Notes: generated by a model not told the origin, from the sequence alone. A stretch of 10,651 nt of DNA from JBAXZR01 sp041670165 (GCA_041670165.1 JBAXZR010000025.1:1-10651), one strand, 5' to 3'; shown: positions 1 to 6,965, numbered from the stretch's first letter. Translations and numbers: made by a program.

Positions 1-342
1 GAAAAAATATATATTTGTAAACCAGAATTAAATCCCCAAATTAATGGCATTCAAAGCGATGTTGTGAGAAGTGTTTATATTGATAGGTTAAATAGTGATG
101 ATATTGTTAAATTTTATGAAAAATTTTCTAAAAATGCTCTGTATACTTCAGATGAAAAACTTTTAAAAATTGGAAAGTTTGTTGCTGGACAAGATGTTGA
201 TGGAGTTCAATTAGTTAGATTTACTCATTTAAGTTCAGGAATGCCTATTCTTAGAGTTGATTATGTTGTAACAAGCAAAGATTCTCCAAAAAACAAAACC
301 ATAAAAACAAATAAAAATAGAAATGAAGAACATGAAATGTAG
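1..342 (+). CDS. Unrecognised protein, 5'-truncated by window edge
   Basis: The frame is open from base 1 to the TAG at 340-342, giving the last 113 residues of a longer protein. A GTG at 64 could be read as a start, but no Shine-Dalgarno precedes it and the frame stays open upstream, so I treat it as internal. The visible part looks like a small alpha/beta domain: it runs from a KIYICKPEL segment through helices around YIDRLNSDDIVKFYEKF to strand-like stretches around VQLVRFTHL and MPILRVDYVV. It ends in a hydrophilic Lys/Asn/Glu-rich tail from about residue 90. No family is recognised. No G+C hairpin follows the stop, and the next promoter begins about 70 bases downstream, so how transcription ends here is unclear. 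Confidence 0.7.
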   Translation, partial: EKIYICKPELNPQINGIQSDVVRSVYIDRLNSDDIVKFYEKFSKNALYTSDEKLLKIGKFVAGQDVDGVQLVRFTHLSSGMPILRVDYVVTSKDSPKNKTIKTNKNRNEEHEM

Positions 343-410
343 GTTTGTGCGATAAATATTATGTTTAAAATATACTAACTTAGAAACTTTTGTTTAAATG
401 TCGGATTTGT

Positions 411-439
411 TTGACATTTTAATTTTAATGTGCTAATAT
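411..439 (+). promoter_or_regulatory. Sigma-A-type promoter with TGTGn extension
   Basis: The -35 TTGACA (411-416) is a perfect consensus. A 17-base spacer leads to the -10 TAATAT (434-439), which is preceded by TGTGC (429-433), matching the TRTGn extension of Gram-positive promoters. The predicted start is near 446, leaving a leader of about 100 bases before the zinc-ribbon gene. This is the strongest-looking promoter in the window and suggests high, possibly constitutive, expression. Confidence 0.85.
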
Positions 440-548
440 ACTGTTATTGGAAAATAAACTAAGTTTTGAATCTGTATTCACCTTTGTATAGTGACCCTTT
501 CAAGCTATTTAAGTTAATATCCAAAATCCTATCAAAGGAGAACTCAAA

Positions 549-701
549 ATGGAAGACAAAACACTTGTTTGCAAGGATTGTCATGCAGAATTCGTTTTCA
601 CAGCAGGTGAACAAGAATTCTACAAAGAAAAAGGCTTTGAAAATGAGCCACAACGTTGCCCAGCTTGCCGTCGTGCAAGAAAACAACAAAGAAACGGCTA
701 A
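549..701 (+). CDS. Small zinc-ribbon protein, 50 aa
   Basis: This short gene starts MEDKTLVCKDCHAEFVFTAG and carries two CxxC knuckles: C8-K-D-C11 near the start, and C37-P-A-C40 followed by a basic RRARKQQRNG tail. The spacing (CxxC, about 25 residues, CPxCR) and the FVFTAGEQEFY stretch between the knuckles match the small probable zinc-ribbon family found across Bacillota (the PF13451-type zinc-ribbon domain). Such proteins presumably bind one zinc ion, and the basic tail would suit nucleic acid or ribosome contact; no precise role is established. The start is fixed by AAAGGAG at 534-540, 8 bases before the ATG. Its own promoter and terminator make it a monocistronic unit. The longer open frame across the same bases (466-708) lacks the Cys motifs and a placed ribosome site and is not the gene. 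Confidence 0.92.
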   Translation: MEDKTLVCKDCHAEFVFTAGEQEFYKEKGFENEPQRCPACRRARKQQRNG

Positions 702-721
702 AATCTAACCGATTTCAGAAA

Positions 722-752
722 GGGCCACAGTTTGACTGTGGTCTTTTTTTTT
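722..752 (+). terminator. Intrinsic terminator after the zinc-ribbon gene
   Basis: GGCCACAG (723-730) pairs with CTGTGGTC (736-743) across a 5-base loop, with one G-T pair. Nine Ts follow (744-752). It starts about 20 bases after the stop codon and closes the monocistronic unit. Confidence 0.93.
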
Positions 753-905
753 GCAAAAATTTGTGTTTCAAATCACTTTTAAAATTTTGAAAACAATCAA
801 AAATTGATTATATAAAAATCAAATTTTAATTAAGTATTATATTTTTATAATAACTTTAAAACCAGCAAAAAATCGAAACAGTTTTTTAATGAAAAAAGTC
901 TGTGA
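753..905. other. AT-rich spacer, no gene seen
   Basis: This part of the gap before the 983 gene is almost pure A+T with no open frame worth calling. The only structure seen is a perfect 6-bp inverted repeat, AATCAA (795-800) and TTGATT (804-809), with a 3-base centre. It lies about 100 bases upstream of the next promoter; in such AT-rich DNA it may be chance. Confidence 0.6.
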
Positions 906-934
906 TTGATTTTATAGATTATAGGGTTTATAAT
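906..934 (+). promoter_or_regulatory. Promoter of the zincin operon
   Basis: A -35-like TTGATT (906-911), a 17-base spacer and a perfect -10 TATAAT (929-934) predict a start near 941, about 40 bases before the ATG at 983. It is the only good match in the spacer and is correctly placed for the two-gene unit 983-3275. Confidence 0.7.
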
Positions 935-982
935 AATTTTATAAACAAATATATTAAAAAATAAGGAGCGATTGGAAGAGTT

Positions 983-2860
983 ATGACGGAATCTTTGGGT
1001 GAAAAAAGTTCAGAAATTCTTTCAATTATTGAAGGTAAAGAAACAGAAAGAATTGGTGCTATTGTAAACGATTTTTTAAATGAAACACCAGAGAATTTGG
1101 CTAAATATGATGTTAATATCAAATCGATTTCGTTAGCGGTAAACATTTTTGTATCATTAGAAAACCAAAATTTTGAATTTTTTCAAAAATTATTTAAACA
1201 GTTTCAATATTTAAATTTTGATGCAAGAAAAAATTTTGTTTGTGAACAAGTTGTTAAAGAAGCATTTTTTGAGTGTTTAAAAAGAGAGAAAAATAATTTA
1301 ACAACTGAGCAAGTTGAAAAATTGTTTAATTTTAACTGTGAAAAAGTGGTTCTTCCGTTTGACATTTCAAAAAGATCTACATTGTATCTAATGCCATTTA
1401 TCAAAAAATTTTCTGAAGAAAAAATATTGAAACTTATTGATTCTCAATCAATTTCAAAAATAGCGATTTTGACTAATTTGGAAAAGGTAAGCTTTAAACT
1501 TTTGTTTAAGATTGCTACAAATCCAAAAATAAATTTTGGAGAAAAATTGTATTTTTATTCTTCAGTTCACGGAAATTTACCAAAGCTTTCACAAGAAAAA
1601 GTTGACAATTTATTACAAAATGATTTTATAAATAAAGAAGTTATTAATTCATTGTTATGCTCAACTGTTTTTTCTTCAAAAATAGCAAAAAAATTGTATT
1701 TGAATGAGCAAGCTGTTGATAGTAAGATAATTTTGCTTTCAAACAAATCACTTCCATCAGATTTTAGAACCGTTGAATTTGTCAAAATGTTTTCAGAACC
1801 ACAATTCCAAAAATTATCAGAAAATGAAATCAAAATACTTTGTGCAAGCTTTTTAATTTTTTTATCTCAAAAGTGGAATGTTAGAACACCAGAATTGTTG
1901 ATTGACAACAGTCCTGCATCTTTTGGAAGTTGGAATGGTGCAACAAGTGAAAAAAATGAAGTGTCAGTTTCAAAAAAATCAGTTTGTCCTTTTGGTGAAA
2001 TCAGTTTAAATTTTGAAAATAGGTTATACAGATCAAGGTTGTGTGGTGGCAATGTATTTGCTCAAGGACTTTTTCACGAATTTAGACATTGTTTGCAAAC
2101 AAATTTGCAACAAGAAGTTTTGCCAGTTTCTAATGAGCAAAAAATTTATTCTTCCGCTCTTGAGGCAAGCTGTTTTGCTGCAACAAATTCTGCTCAATTT
2201 ATGGTTGCAATATGGTTTCCATTCAAAACTGATGGAAAAAGTGTTGAAAGTGTTTCAAAAGAATTTGTTACACCACAAAAAGAAAAGCATTTGGAAAAAT
2301 TAACCGGCATTGAAAAAGAAATATTTTGTGATATTTCTAACAAAATAACATATTTTTCAAAAAATAATTCTGCATATTTTGCAGATTTCGATAACACAGT
2401 TGAGAAAATAACTGATATAATAAAAAACAAGTTAACAGTTAAAGAAAAAAACAATTTAAAATTTATGCATTCTGTTGATGATCCATATTATTATTCTTTA
2501 GTTGAAAGAGATGCAAGAAAATTTGCTATTAGAAATTTAGATGAATTTGCTAGACTCGCCTTTGAAAATAAATTTCAAGCATATGAATTTAAACAAGCTA
2601 GCCAAATTGAAATGCAAGAAGAATACAAAAACTTGTCGTATGCGTACAATGTTAGCTTGCCACTTATGAAAATTTGTGTCGCTCATTTTGGAAAAACTTT
2701 GCTTTGTAATGTAAAAAATGAAAAAGAGTGTAAAGATGCTATTCAAAAAATTGAAAGAGCAAATTTATATCTTGAAAAACTAGAAAAATTTGAAAATAGA
2801 GCAAAAAAGAGTCCAACCACTGTAGGAGAATTAAATGAAAGATATCAAAACAACTTCTAA
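983..2860 (+). CDS. Putative zincin-type metalloprotease, 625 aa
   Basis: The family is not recognised as a whole. Residues 1-300 look alpha-helical and degenerate-repeat-like (alternating hydrophobic helices, motifs such as SLPSDFRTVEFV). After a strand-like stretch comes LFHEFRHCLQ, an HExxH zinc site with H365, E366 and H369. Two downstream acidic motifs could give the third ligand: E394 in ALEASCFA, 25 residues on, the spacing and ExxxxFA pattern of ImmA/IrrE-like gluzincins; or E508 in YYSLVERDARKFA, like the Y...E.DA motif of other bacterial zincins. The remainder is helical with a charged C-terminus. No signal peptide or membrane segment is seen, so it is probably cytoplasmic. AAGGAG (962-967) sits 15 bases before the ATG, which is long; GGAAGAG (974-980) lies much closer, so the exact start is slightly uncertain. 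The 146-residue gene overlaps its 3' end. Confidence 0.8.
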   Translation: MTESLGEKSSEILSIIEGKETERIGAIVNDFLNETPENLAKYDVNIKSISLAVNIFVSLENQNFEFFQKLFKQFQYLNFDARKNFVCEQVVKEAFFECLKREKNNLTTEQVEKLFNFNCEKVVLPFDISKRSTLYLMPFIKKFSEEKILKLIDSQSISKIAILTNLEKVSFKLLFKIATNPKINFGEKLYFYSSVHGNLPKLSQEKVDNLLQNDFINKEVINSLLCSTVFSSKIAKKLYLNEQAVDSKIILLSNKSLPSDFRTVEFVKMFSEPQFQKLSENEIKILCASFLIFLSQKWNVRTPELLIDNSPASFGSWNGATSEKNEVSVSKKSVCPFGEISLNFENRLYRSRLCGGNVFAQGLFHEFRHCLQTNLQQEVLPVSNEQKIYSSALEASCFAATNSAQFMVAIWFPFKTDGKSVESVSKEFVTPQKEKHLEKLTGIEKEIFCDISNKITYFSKNNSAYFADFDNTVEKITDIIKNKLTVKEKNNLKFMHSVDDPYYYSLVERDARKFAIRNLDEFARLAFENKFQAYEFKQASQIEMQEEYKNLSYAYNVSLPLMKICVAHFGKTLLCNVKNEKECKDAIQKIERANLYLEKLEKFENRAKKSPTTVGELNERYQNNF

Positions 2861-3275
2861 TGAAATTAAAAAAGATCAAATGCCAGATTTTGAAGCATTT
2901 GACAAAGAAATGCTTCTTCTTTATGACACTGATGCTGATGTTGAAAAACGCTTAGAAATTTTTTCTAAGCAAAACATGAGCAAAGATCTTTTGCTAAACC
3001 TTCTTTTGAGCGAAGGGAATGAAAAGGATTTTGATTTTAAAGCCCAAGCAGTTGCAATCTATTTTGTGAAAGGATTAAAGCTTTCCGCTGATGATTTAAT
3101 TTACATACTAAAAGAAGATGAAATAATTATTCCTTTTGAGCTTAAAAAACGAATTTTGATTCTTGCAAGCTCGCACCTAACAAAATTTGAAAAAGATTAT
3201 TTGTCAGCATATGTTTCAGAACAATTTGTTAATCAAGATAAGAAAAACATTGAAGAAAATAATAATGAAAACTAA
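2835..3275 (+). CDS. Small acidic helical protein, 146 aa, paired with the zincin
   Basis: The gene starts inside the last 26 bases of the zincin gene in another frame. TAGGAG (2823-2828) lies 6 bases before the ATG, so it is clearly translated, probably coupled to the upstream gene. The protein is rich in Asp, Glu and Lys and predicted all-helical: a charged N-terminus, then amphipathic helices around VEKRLEIFSKQNMSKDLLLN and LKKRILILASSHLTKFEKDY, and a polar Asn/Glu tail. It has no Cys, Trp, signal peptide or membrane segment. No family is recognised. An overlapping small partner gene suggests a physical partner, chaperone or inhibitor of the zincin-motif protein; that is inference from position only. 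Confidence 0.82.
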   Translation: MKDIKTTSNEIKKDQMPDFEAFDKEMLLLYDTDADVEKRLEIFSKQNMSKDLLLNLLLSEGNEKDFDFKAQAVAIYFVKGLKLSADDLIYILKEDEIIIPFELKKRILILASSHLTKFEKDYLSAYVSEQFVNQDKKNIEENNNEN

Positions 3276-3435
3276 TTTCTTTTTATGTAATTTTAATTTT
3301 TTATTATTAAAAAAAAATTGAATCTTATATTATTTTTTTAAAAAAATTAATTTTGTGTATAATAAAAAAGCTAAATTATTTTTGTTTAATGTGCTAACAA
3401 TTTAGAAACATTAATGAAAACTTTTCATATTTTAT
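3276..3435. other. Convergent spacer with an orphan promoter-like site
   Basis: No gene is seen. A perfect TATAAT (3358-3363) preceded by TGTG lies upstream of a possible short transcript ending at the 3436-3464 terminator, but there is no recognisable -35. Also present are an inverted repeat CTAAATT (3371-3377) / AATTTAG (3399-3405) and a near-palindrome ATGAAAA-C-TTTTCAT (3414-3428). The 13-mer at 3385-3397 is identical to 424-436 in the zinc-ribbon promoter. Confidence 0.4.
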
Positions 3436-3464
3436 AAAAAAAGGCACAAATAAGTGCCTTTTTT
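3436..3464. terminator. Bidirectional intrinsic terminator between convergent operons
   Basis: GGCAC (3443-3447) pairs with GTGCC (3454-3458) across a 6-base AAATAA loop. The stem is extended by an A-run on the left (3436-3442) and a T-run on the right (3459-3464), so it reads as a stem plus U-tract on both strands. It lies 7 bases past the minus-strand stop at 3472 and 160 bases past the plus-strand stop at 3275, so it mainly serves the minus operon while blocking collision. Confidence 0.9.
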
Positions 3465-3471
3465 AATTTTG

Positions 3472-5334
3472 TTAAATATTTTGTTCTAGTGCTTTTTTTG
3501 CTTGTGATTTTTGTTTTGTATTAAGTTCTTTTGTGATTTTTTTGTTGTTTTCCATATTGAATGTAAATTTTGCAGCCTTGTCATAATTTACTTGAATTTT
3601 TTGACTTACAAGTTTTTGATCGGCTATTTTTTTGTTTGCTTCATCAACAGCTTGCTTTTCTTTATTCAATTTTTCAAGGTCTTTAGTTTCTAGCTTTGTT
3701 TCTTTTTTTCCAATAGCATCTTTTGCTACATTAAGAATTTCAATATCTTTTGTGAGTTGTACTGAATTAAGTGAAATGTCATTGATTGCTTTTCCAGAGT
3801 CTAAAAGTTGAATTTTAGTTTTTTCTGATAATGCTTCAAGGCTATTTAAACTGTTTGTCAATTTTTTGAAAGGTTTGCCCTGTGCTTTGTTCTGTTCAAT
3901 TTCTTCTTTTAGTTTATCAATGTCAATTCCCATTTTAATTAAGTCTGTTCCAAGTTTTTCTTTCAAAACTTTCTTGCTTTCAACCGCTTTGTTATTTGCA
4001 TCAAGAGTTGCAATGTTTTTAGCAATTTGAGCTTCAATTGGTGCTTGTTCAACTTTGATTGCATCAATTTTTTCTTGAACTAATTTGTTTTTTGCTTCAT
4101 CATATTCTTTCGTTGCCTTGTTGCCAAGTTCTTTTAAATCTTCAACGATTTTGTTGCTTGCATCAATTTCAGCTTGTTTTGGAGCTAATGCTTTTATTGC
4201 TGAAATCAGATTGTTTTTTGTTACTGGTGGAAGTTTTTTCATATTTTCAGAAAGTTCAAGTAAGTTTGAAAGAGAAATTCTATTAAAATATTTTTTCTGA
4301 TTTGTTACGCTCATGTTCTTTACTGCAACGATTTTATTTGCAAGTATTGTTTTTTTACTAAATCCAAGATTTTCCATGTTGCCAATTTGAATAAATAATG
4401 CTGGATTCTTTTTTGAAGCATTAATAATTGTTTTAGCGATAAATTTTTCTTTAATATTTTTGTTTAAAGAAATATCTTTGTTGTTGATGCTTAGTTTTTT
4501 TTCTTTAATTATTTGAGTAAGAAGTTCAATATATTTTGAAGGATCACTTTTGGCTTGAACAATCTTTCTTGATGTTGCATTCACAAATGCTTGAAACATG
4601 GTTTTTGTTACTGGATTAGGAGTGTATTGAATGTCTTTTGGTTCATTCATAATTGCGCGATAGATTATGTTTTCACTTCTTAATTTAGCTGGTATTGAGC
4701 TTAATGAAATTCCAGTGTCAATTGCTTTTTCAACAATTTGTTTTTTGCCTTTGATTTCCATAAGTCTAGATGTTGTTGCTGAGAAAAATGTGTTTAAAGA
4801 TTCCAACGAAATATCTTTCTTGTTTACAGAATCAATCACTGAATTGAAAATTTCAGAACCAAAATTTGTTTTTCTTCCAAACAGTCCACCATTTTTTACA
4901 AGATGTTCTGAAAGAGATTTTATGTTATTGAAAGCTTGTTTTTCATCTTTAAGCATGCTTATTGCAGAATCAGAAATGATTTTGATTCGATCTTCACTTG
5001 CCATTTTGTTAAGTTTTTTGTTTGGTATATCAAAAATGTTAGTAGGATCTTTTTTTATAAGGTCTTCTAATATTACAAATTTTTGATTAACGGAAAGAGC
5101 TCTAACAGAATCTTGGTTTGAAACAATTTGCTCAATCACATTTCCTTCAATGTTGAAGAGTTTGTTTAAACTTAAATGTTCAGCCAAATATGGCATTTCT
5201 TTAAGCACTTCTTCAAGTGTTTTGTCTGGCAATTGTTGAAGCTCTTTAATTTGTTTTCTTGAAAGATTGTTGACATTGAAATAATCAATCAATTCTTCAG
5301 ATGTATTTTGTGGATCAAATTTGTATTTTGCCAT
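3472..5334 (-). CDS. Large helical / coiled-coil protein, 620 aa
   Basis: No family is recognised. The protein is almost wholly alpha-helical. Residues 1-380 form irregular amphipathic helices that look like degenerate repeats (for example LSSIPAKLRSENIIYRAI). From about 385 to 600 there is a long Lys/Glu/Ala/Asn-rich stretch with coiled-coil character, suggesting a rod or oligomerisation region, followed by a basic C-terminus (TKQKSQAKKALEQ). It contains no Cys and no Trp across 620 residues. There is no signal peptide or membrane segment, so it is likely cytoplasmic or exported by a route without a classical signal. AAAGGAG (5341-5347 read on the minus strand) overlaps the upstream stop codon and sits 6 bases before the ATG, fixing the start. 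It is the second gene of a two-gene operon ending at the 3436-3464 hairpin. A structural or scaffold role would fit, without direct evidence. Confidence 0.85.
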   Translation of the reverse strand: MAKYKFDPQNTSEELIDYFNVNNLSRKQIKELQQLPDKTLEEVLKEMPYLAEHLSLNKLFNIEGNVIEQIVSNQDSVRALSVNQKFVILEDLIKKDPTNIFDIPNKKLNKMASEDRIKIISDSAISMLKDEKQAFNNIKSLSEHLVKNGGLFGRKTNFGSEIFNSVIDSVNKKDISLESLNTFFSATTSRLMEIKGKKQIVEKAIDTGISLSSIPAKLRSENIIYRAIMNEPKDIQYTPNPVTKTMFQAFVNATSRKIVQAKSDPSKYIELLTQIIKEKKLSINNKDISLNKNIKEKFIAKTIINASKKNPALFIQIGNMENLGFSKKTILANKIVAVKNMSVTNQKKYFNRISLSNLLELSENMKKLPPVTKNNLISAIKALAPKQAEIDASNKIVEDLKELGNKATKEYDEAKNKLVQEKIDAIKVEQAPIEAQIAKNIATLDANNKAVESKKVLKEKLGTDLIKMGIDIDKLKEEIEQNKAQGKPFKKLTNSLNSLEALSEKTKIQLLDSGKAINDISLNSVQLTKDIEILNVAKDAIGKKETKLETKDLEKLNKEKQAVDEANKKIADQKLVSQKIQVNYDKAAKFTFNMENNKKITKELNTKQKSQAKKALEQNI

Positions 5335-5345
5335 AATTTTCTCCT

Positions 5346-5852
5346 TTACTCTTCATCATCATTGTAATCTGGCAAATCGTCAGAATCAATATCTGAAATT
5401 GGCTCATCTTCATTGTATGTTGAAACAATTTTTTCTTTTTTAATTCTTGCTAGATGTGGCTTTATTGCTTTTTGTTTTTCTCGGCTTAAATCTTCAAGCA
5501 CGAAAGGAGCATTAATAAACAAATATTTAACACATTCGTATGAAAGTTCATCATCGTCAAACAAATAAACAATTCCTTCATCAATTGAAAGAGCTTTAAG
5601 TTTGATTTCATCAGTTCTATGTGATTTTGGAATTTTTCTGTAATCTTCAACAGCATTTTCAAGAAGTGCCATGTAGGCATCTAATGACATTTGACGAGGA
5701 AGAAGAAGCGTATAAAGACTGGAATCTTCTTTCAAAAGTTTTGAAAGGAAAGTGTTATCTTCATAATTGTCAATCTCAAGGGCTTGAATAAGTTCAGGCT
5801 TTTTCCAAGCTGATTGGACAGAATCTTCAATTGAACCAACAAAATTGTTCAT
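5346..5852 (-). CDS. Small acidic protein, 168 aa, first gene of minus operon
   Basis: This is a mainly helical, acidic protein of no recognised family. The body includes LSKLLKEDSSLYTLLLPRQ and KALSIDEGIVYLFDDDELSY segments, a basic patch around REKQKAIKPHLARIKKEK, and a strikingly acidic C-terminal tail in which 12 of the last 22 residues are Asp or Glu. It has one Cys, one Trp, and no signal peptide or membrane segment. The start is set by TAGGAGGAT (5858-5866 on the minus strand), the best Shine-Dalgarno in the window. Its TAA overlaps the ribosome site of the 620-residue gene with an 11-base gap, so the two are cotranscribed and probably coupled. In size and charge it parallels the 146-residue protein of the opposing operon, but I cannot align the two by eye. 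Confidence 0.85.
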   Translation of the reverse strand: MNNFVGSIEDSVQSAWKKPELIQALEIDNYEDNTFLSKLLKEDSSLYTLLLPRQMSLDAYMALLENAVEDYRKIPKSHRTDEIKLKALSIDEGIVYLFDDDELSYECVKYLFINAPFVLEDLSREKQKAIKPHLARIKKEKIVSTYNEDEPISDIDSDDLPDYNDDEE

Positions 5853-5877
5853 TAATTATCCTCCTAAAATTAACAAT

Positions 5878-5906
5878 AATTTAACACAAAAATGCCACAA
5901 AGTCAA
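5878..5906 (-). promoter_or_regulatory. Promoter of the minus-strand two-gene operon
   Basis: Read on the minus strand, TTGACT (5901-5906) is a 5/6 match to the -35. After 17 bases comes TAAATT (5878-5883), a weaker -10 preceded by TGT, an extended -10 feature. The predicted start near 5871 leaves a leader of under 20 bases, just enough to include the ribosome site at 5858-5866. Confidence 0.6.
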
Positions 5907-6042
5907 TATAAGAAAGAATAATGGGATTTATTGAAAAATTAATTTTTAAAAAAAATATTCTATAAAATGAGTTTGTTAAGAAAATGATAAGAAATTTCTA
6001 TGTAAAAGATTAAGTTGATTTGTTTGTGATTAGAAAAAACAC
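5907..6042. other. AT-rich spacer, no gene seen
   Basis: This lies between the minus operon promoter and the terminator of the upstream minus gene. It has no plausible coding frame with a ribosome site on either strand, and no convincing hairpin or second promoter was found. Confidence 0.55.
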
Positions 6043-6072
6043 AAAAAAACTCTATGTTAGGGTGGCATAGAG
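6043..6072 (-). terminator. Intrinsic terminator for the 6212-6934 gene
   Basis: CTCTATG (6050-6056) and CATAGAG (6066-6072) form a perfect 7-bp stem around a 9-base loop. On the minus strand it is followed by seven Ts (the A-run at 6043-6049). It lies 140 bases past the stop of the PepSY-like gene, with the gene remnant 6116-6155 in between. Confidence 0.8.
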
Positions 6073-6115
6073 ATGAAAAAATTTATGCAAAAAATAACGA
6101 AATGTTCTTAAATTA

Positions 6116-6155
6116 CCATGAATGAGTCAAAACATTTCTGTTTAATGGGTCAATT
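6116..6155 (-). pseudogene. Remnant copy of the 3' end of the neighbouring PepSY-like gene
   Basis: These 40 bases align without gaps to 6212-6251, the last 40 bases of the 240-residue gene, with 31 identities; most differences are transitions. Read in the same frame the remnant gives IDPLNRNVLTHSW then TAA, against IDPSNGNILAQS and stop in the intact gene. Just upstream in that frame is a TGA and the similarity ends, so only the tail survives. It has no start and no ribosome site. The simplest reading is a tandem paralogue or duplicate that was deleted except for its 3' end, leaving the shared terminator at 6043-6072. Confidence 0.65.
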
Positions 6156-6211
6156 CAAAAACTTTTTTAATTAAAAAATAAATGTAATTTTCCTTGCTTT
6201 TTGATTTATTA

Positions 6212-6934
6212 CTATGACTGAGCCAAAATGTTTCCATTTGATGGGTCAATAACACAAGAAAATATTTCACCACTTTCGCTTAGTAAGACAAAATACCAAA
6301 AATGACTAGTTAAAAGTGGTGAATCATTTGAAAGTATTTGGAGATGACATTCAAGATTTTTTGAGTTTATATCAAATATTTTTGTTCCAGCAAAGATTTT
6401 TTTGAATCCCTTTTTGTTTTCAATTTGTTTGGTTGCAATTTTCAAGGCTTCATCAGAATTAATAATCCAAGAAGTTGAAACATTATTTAAAGTTATTTCT
6501 GTGTCTGGAATTCCTGAAACAGTGAAAGAAAGAATTATTGGTGTTTCACTATCCACCTTTTTTTCTATATCAAAATAATACGCATTTTCATAAGGGCTTT
6601 TTTCCATTGTCCCAGAAATTTCTTCTTCACCAACTTTTAAAACAAAATCAAATGTTAAGACAGTTGTTGCTAAAGAAAATTTTGTTTTAATTATGCCAAA
6701 TTCCACCATATCTTCTTTTGCACCATCTTGTTCATATGGTTCTTCTCTTACTCCACTTGTGAAGGAAGCAAAAGTTTTTTCTGCTTCACCTTCAAAGTAA
6801 ATTGTTCGTTCATCACTTAAAATTTCTTTTATCAAATCAAAATTATTCTGACAAAAATAACCTAATGTCAAAACAATAGCTATTAATCCTAGCGTCGCTA
6901 GGCACTTAAGAATATTTTTTAAAGATTTGTTCAT
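6212..6934 (-). CDS. Membrane-anchored protein with PepSY-like C-terminus, 240 aa
   Basis: A short basic start (MNKSLKN) is followed by a single hydrophobic segment at about residues 9-27 (CLATLGLIAIVLTLGYF), which makes an N-terminal membrane anchor or uncleaved signal. The rest would lie outside the membrane. Residues 45-150 look beta-rich and acidic. From about 155 to the end the pattern INSDEALKIATKQI ... WYFVLLSESGEIFSCVIDPSNGNIL resembles a PepSY-type domain: a helix beginning with a D-E-A-L box, then strands ending in the v-IDp-nG-il motif. PepSY domains occur in extracytoplasmic proteins, some of which inhibit peptidases; here the function is unknown. The start is supported by AGAGG (6940-6944, minus strand) 5 bases upstream. 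It is transcribed divergently from the GLUG-type gene, sharing a control region with it. Confidence 0.8.
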   Translation of the reverse strand: MNKSLKNILKCLATLGLIAIVLTLGYFCQNNFDLIKEILSDERTIYFEGEAEKTFASFTSGVREEPYEQDGAKEDMVEFGIIKTKFSLATTVLTFDFVLKVGEEEISGTMEKSPYENAYYFDIEKKVDSETPIILSFTVSGIPDTEITLNNVSTSWIINSDEALKIATKQIENKKGFKKIFAGTKIFDINSKNLECHLQILSNDSPLLTSHFWYFVLLSESGEIFSCVIDPSNGNILAQS

Positions 6935-6965
6935 GATTACCTCTGTATACTATTTTATAAATAAT

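Noticed and set aside
466..708. An 80-codon open frame across the zinc-ribbon gene
   Set aside because: It reads through the leader in another frame, lacks a placed ribosome site and any motif, while the 549-701 frame has both CxxC knuckles and AAAGGAG.
3414..3428. ATGAAAA-C-TTTTCAT near-palindrome as an operator
   Set aside because: It is very AT-rich, has no neighbouring start to control, and is of a length expected by chance here.
4059..5086. Several plus-strand open frames opposite the 620-residue gene
   Set aside because: They are Leu/Phe/Ser-rich antisense shadows of Lys/Asn/Glu codons, without ribosome sites.
6074..6112. Short plus-strand frame MKKFMQKITKCS after the 6043-6072 hairpin
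   Set aside because: Only 12 codons long, inside the terminator/remnant region of a minus-strand unit; no supporting promoter.
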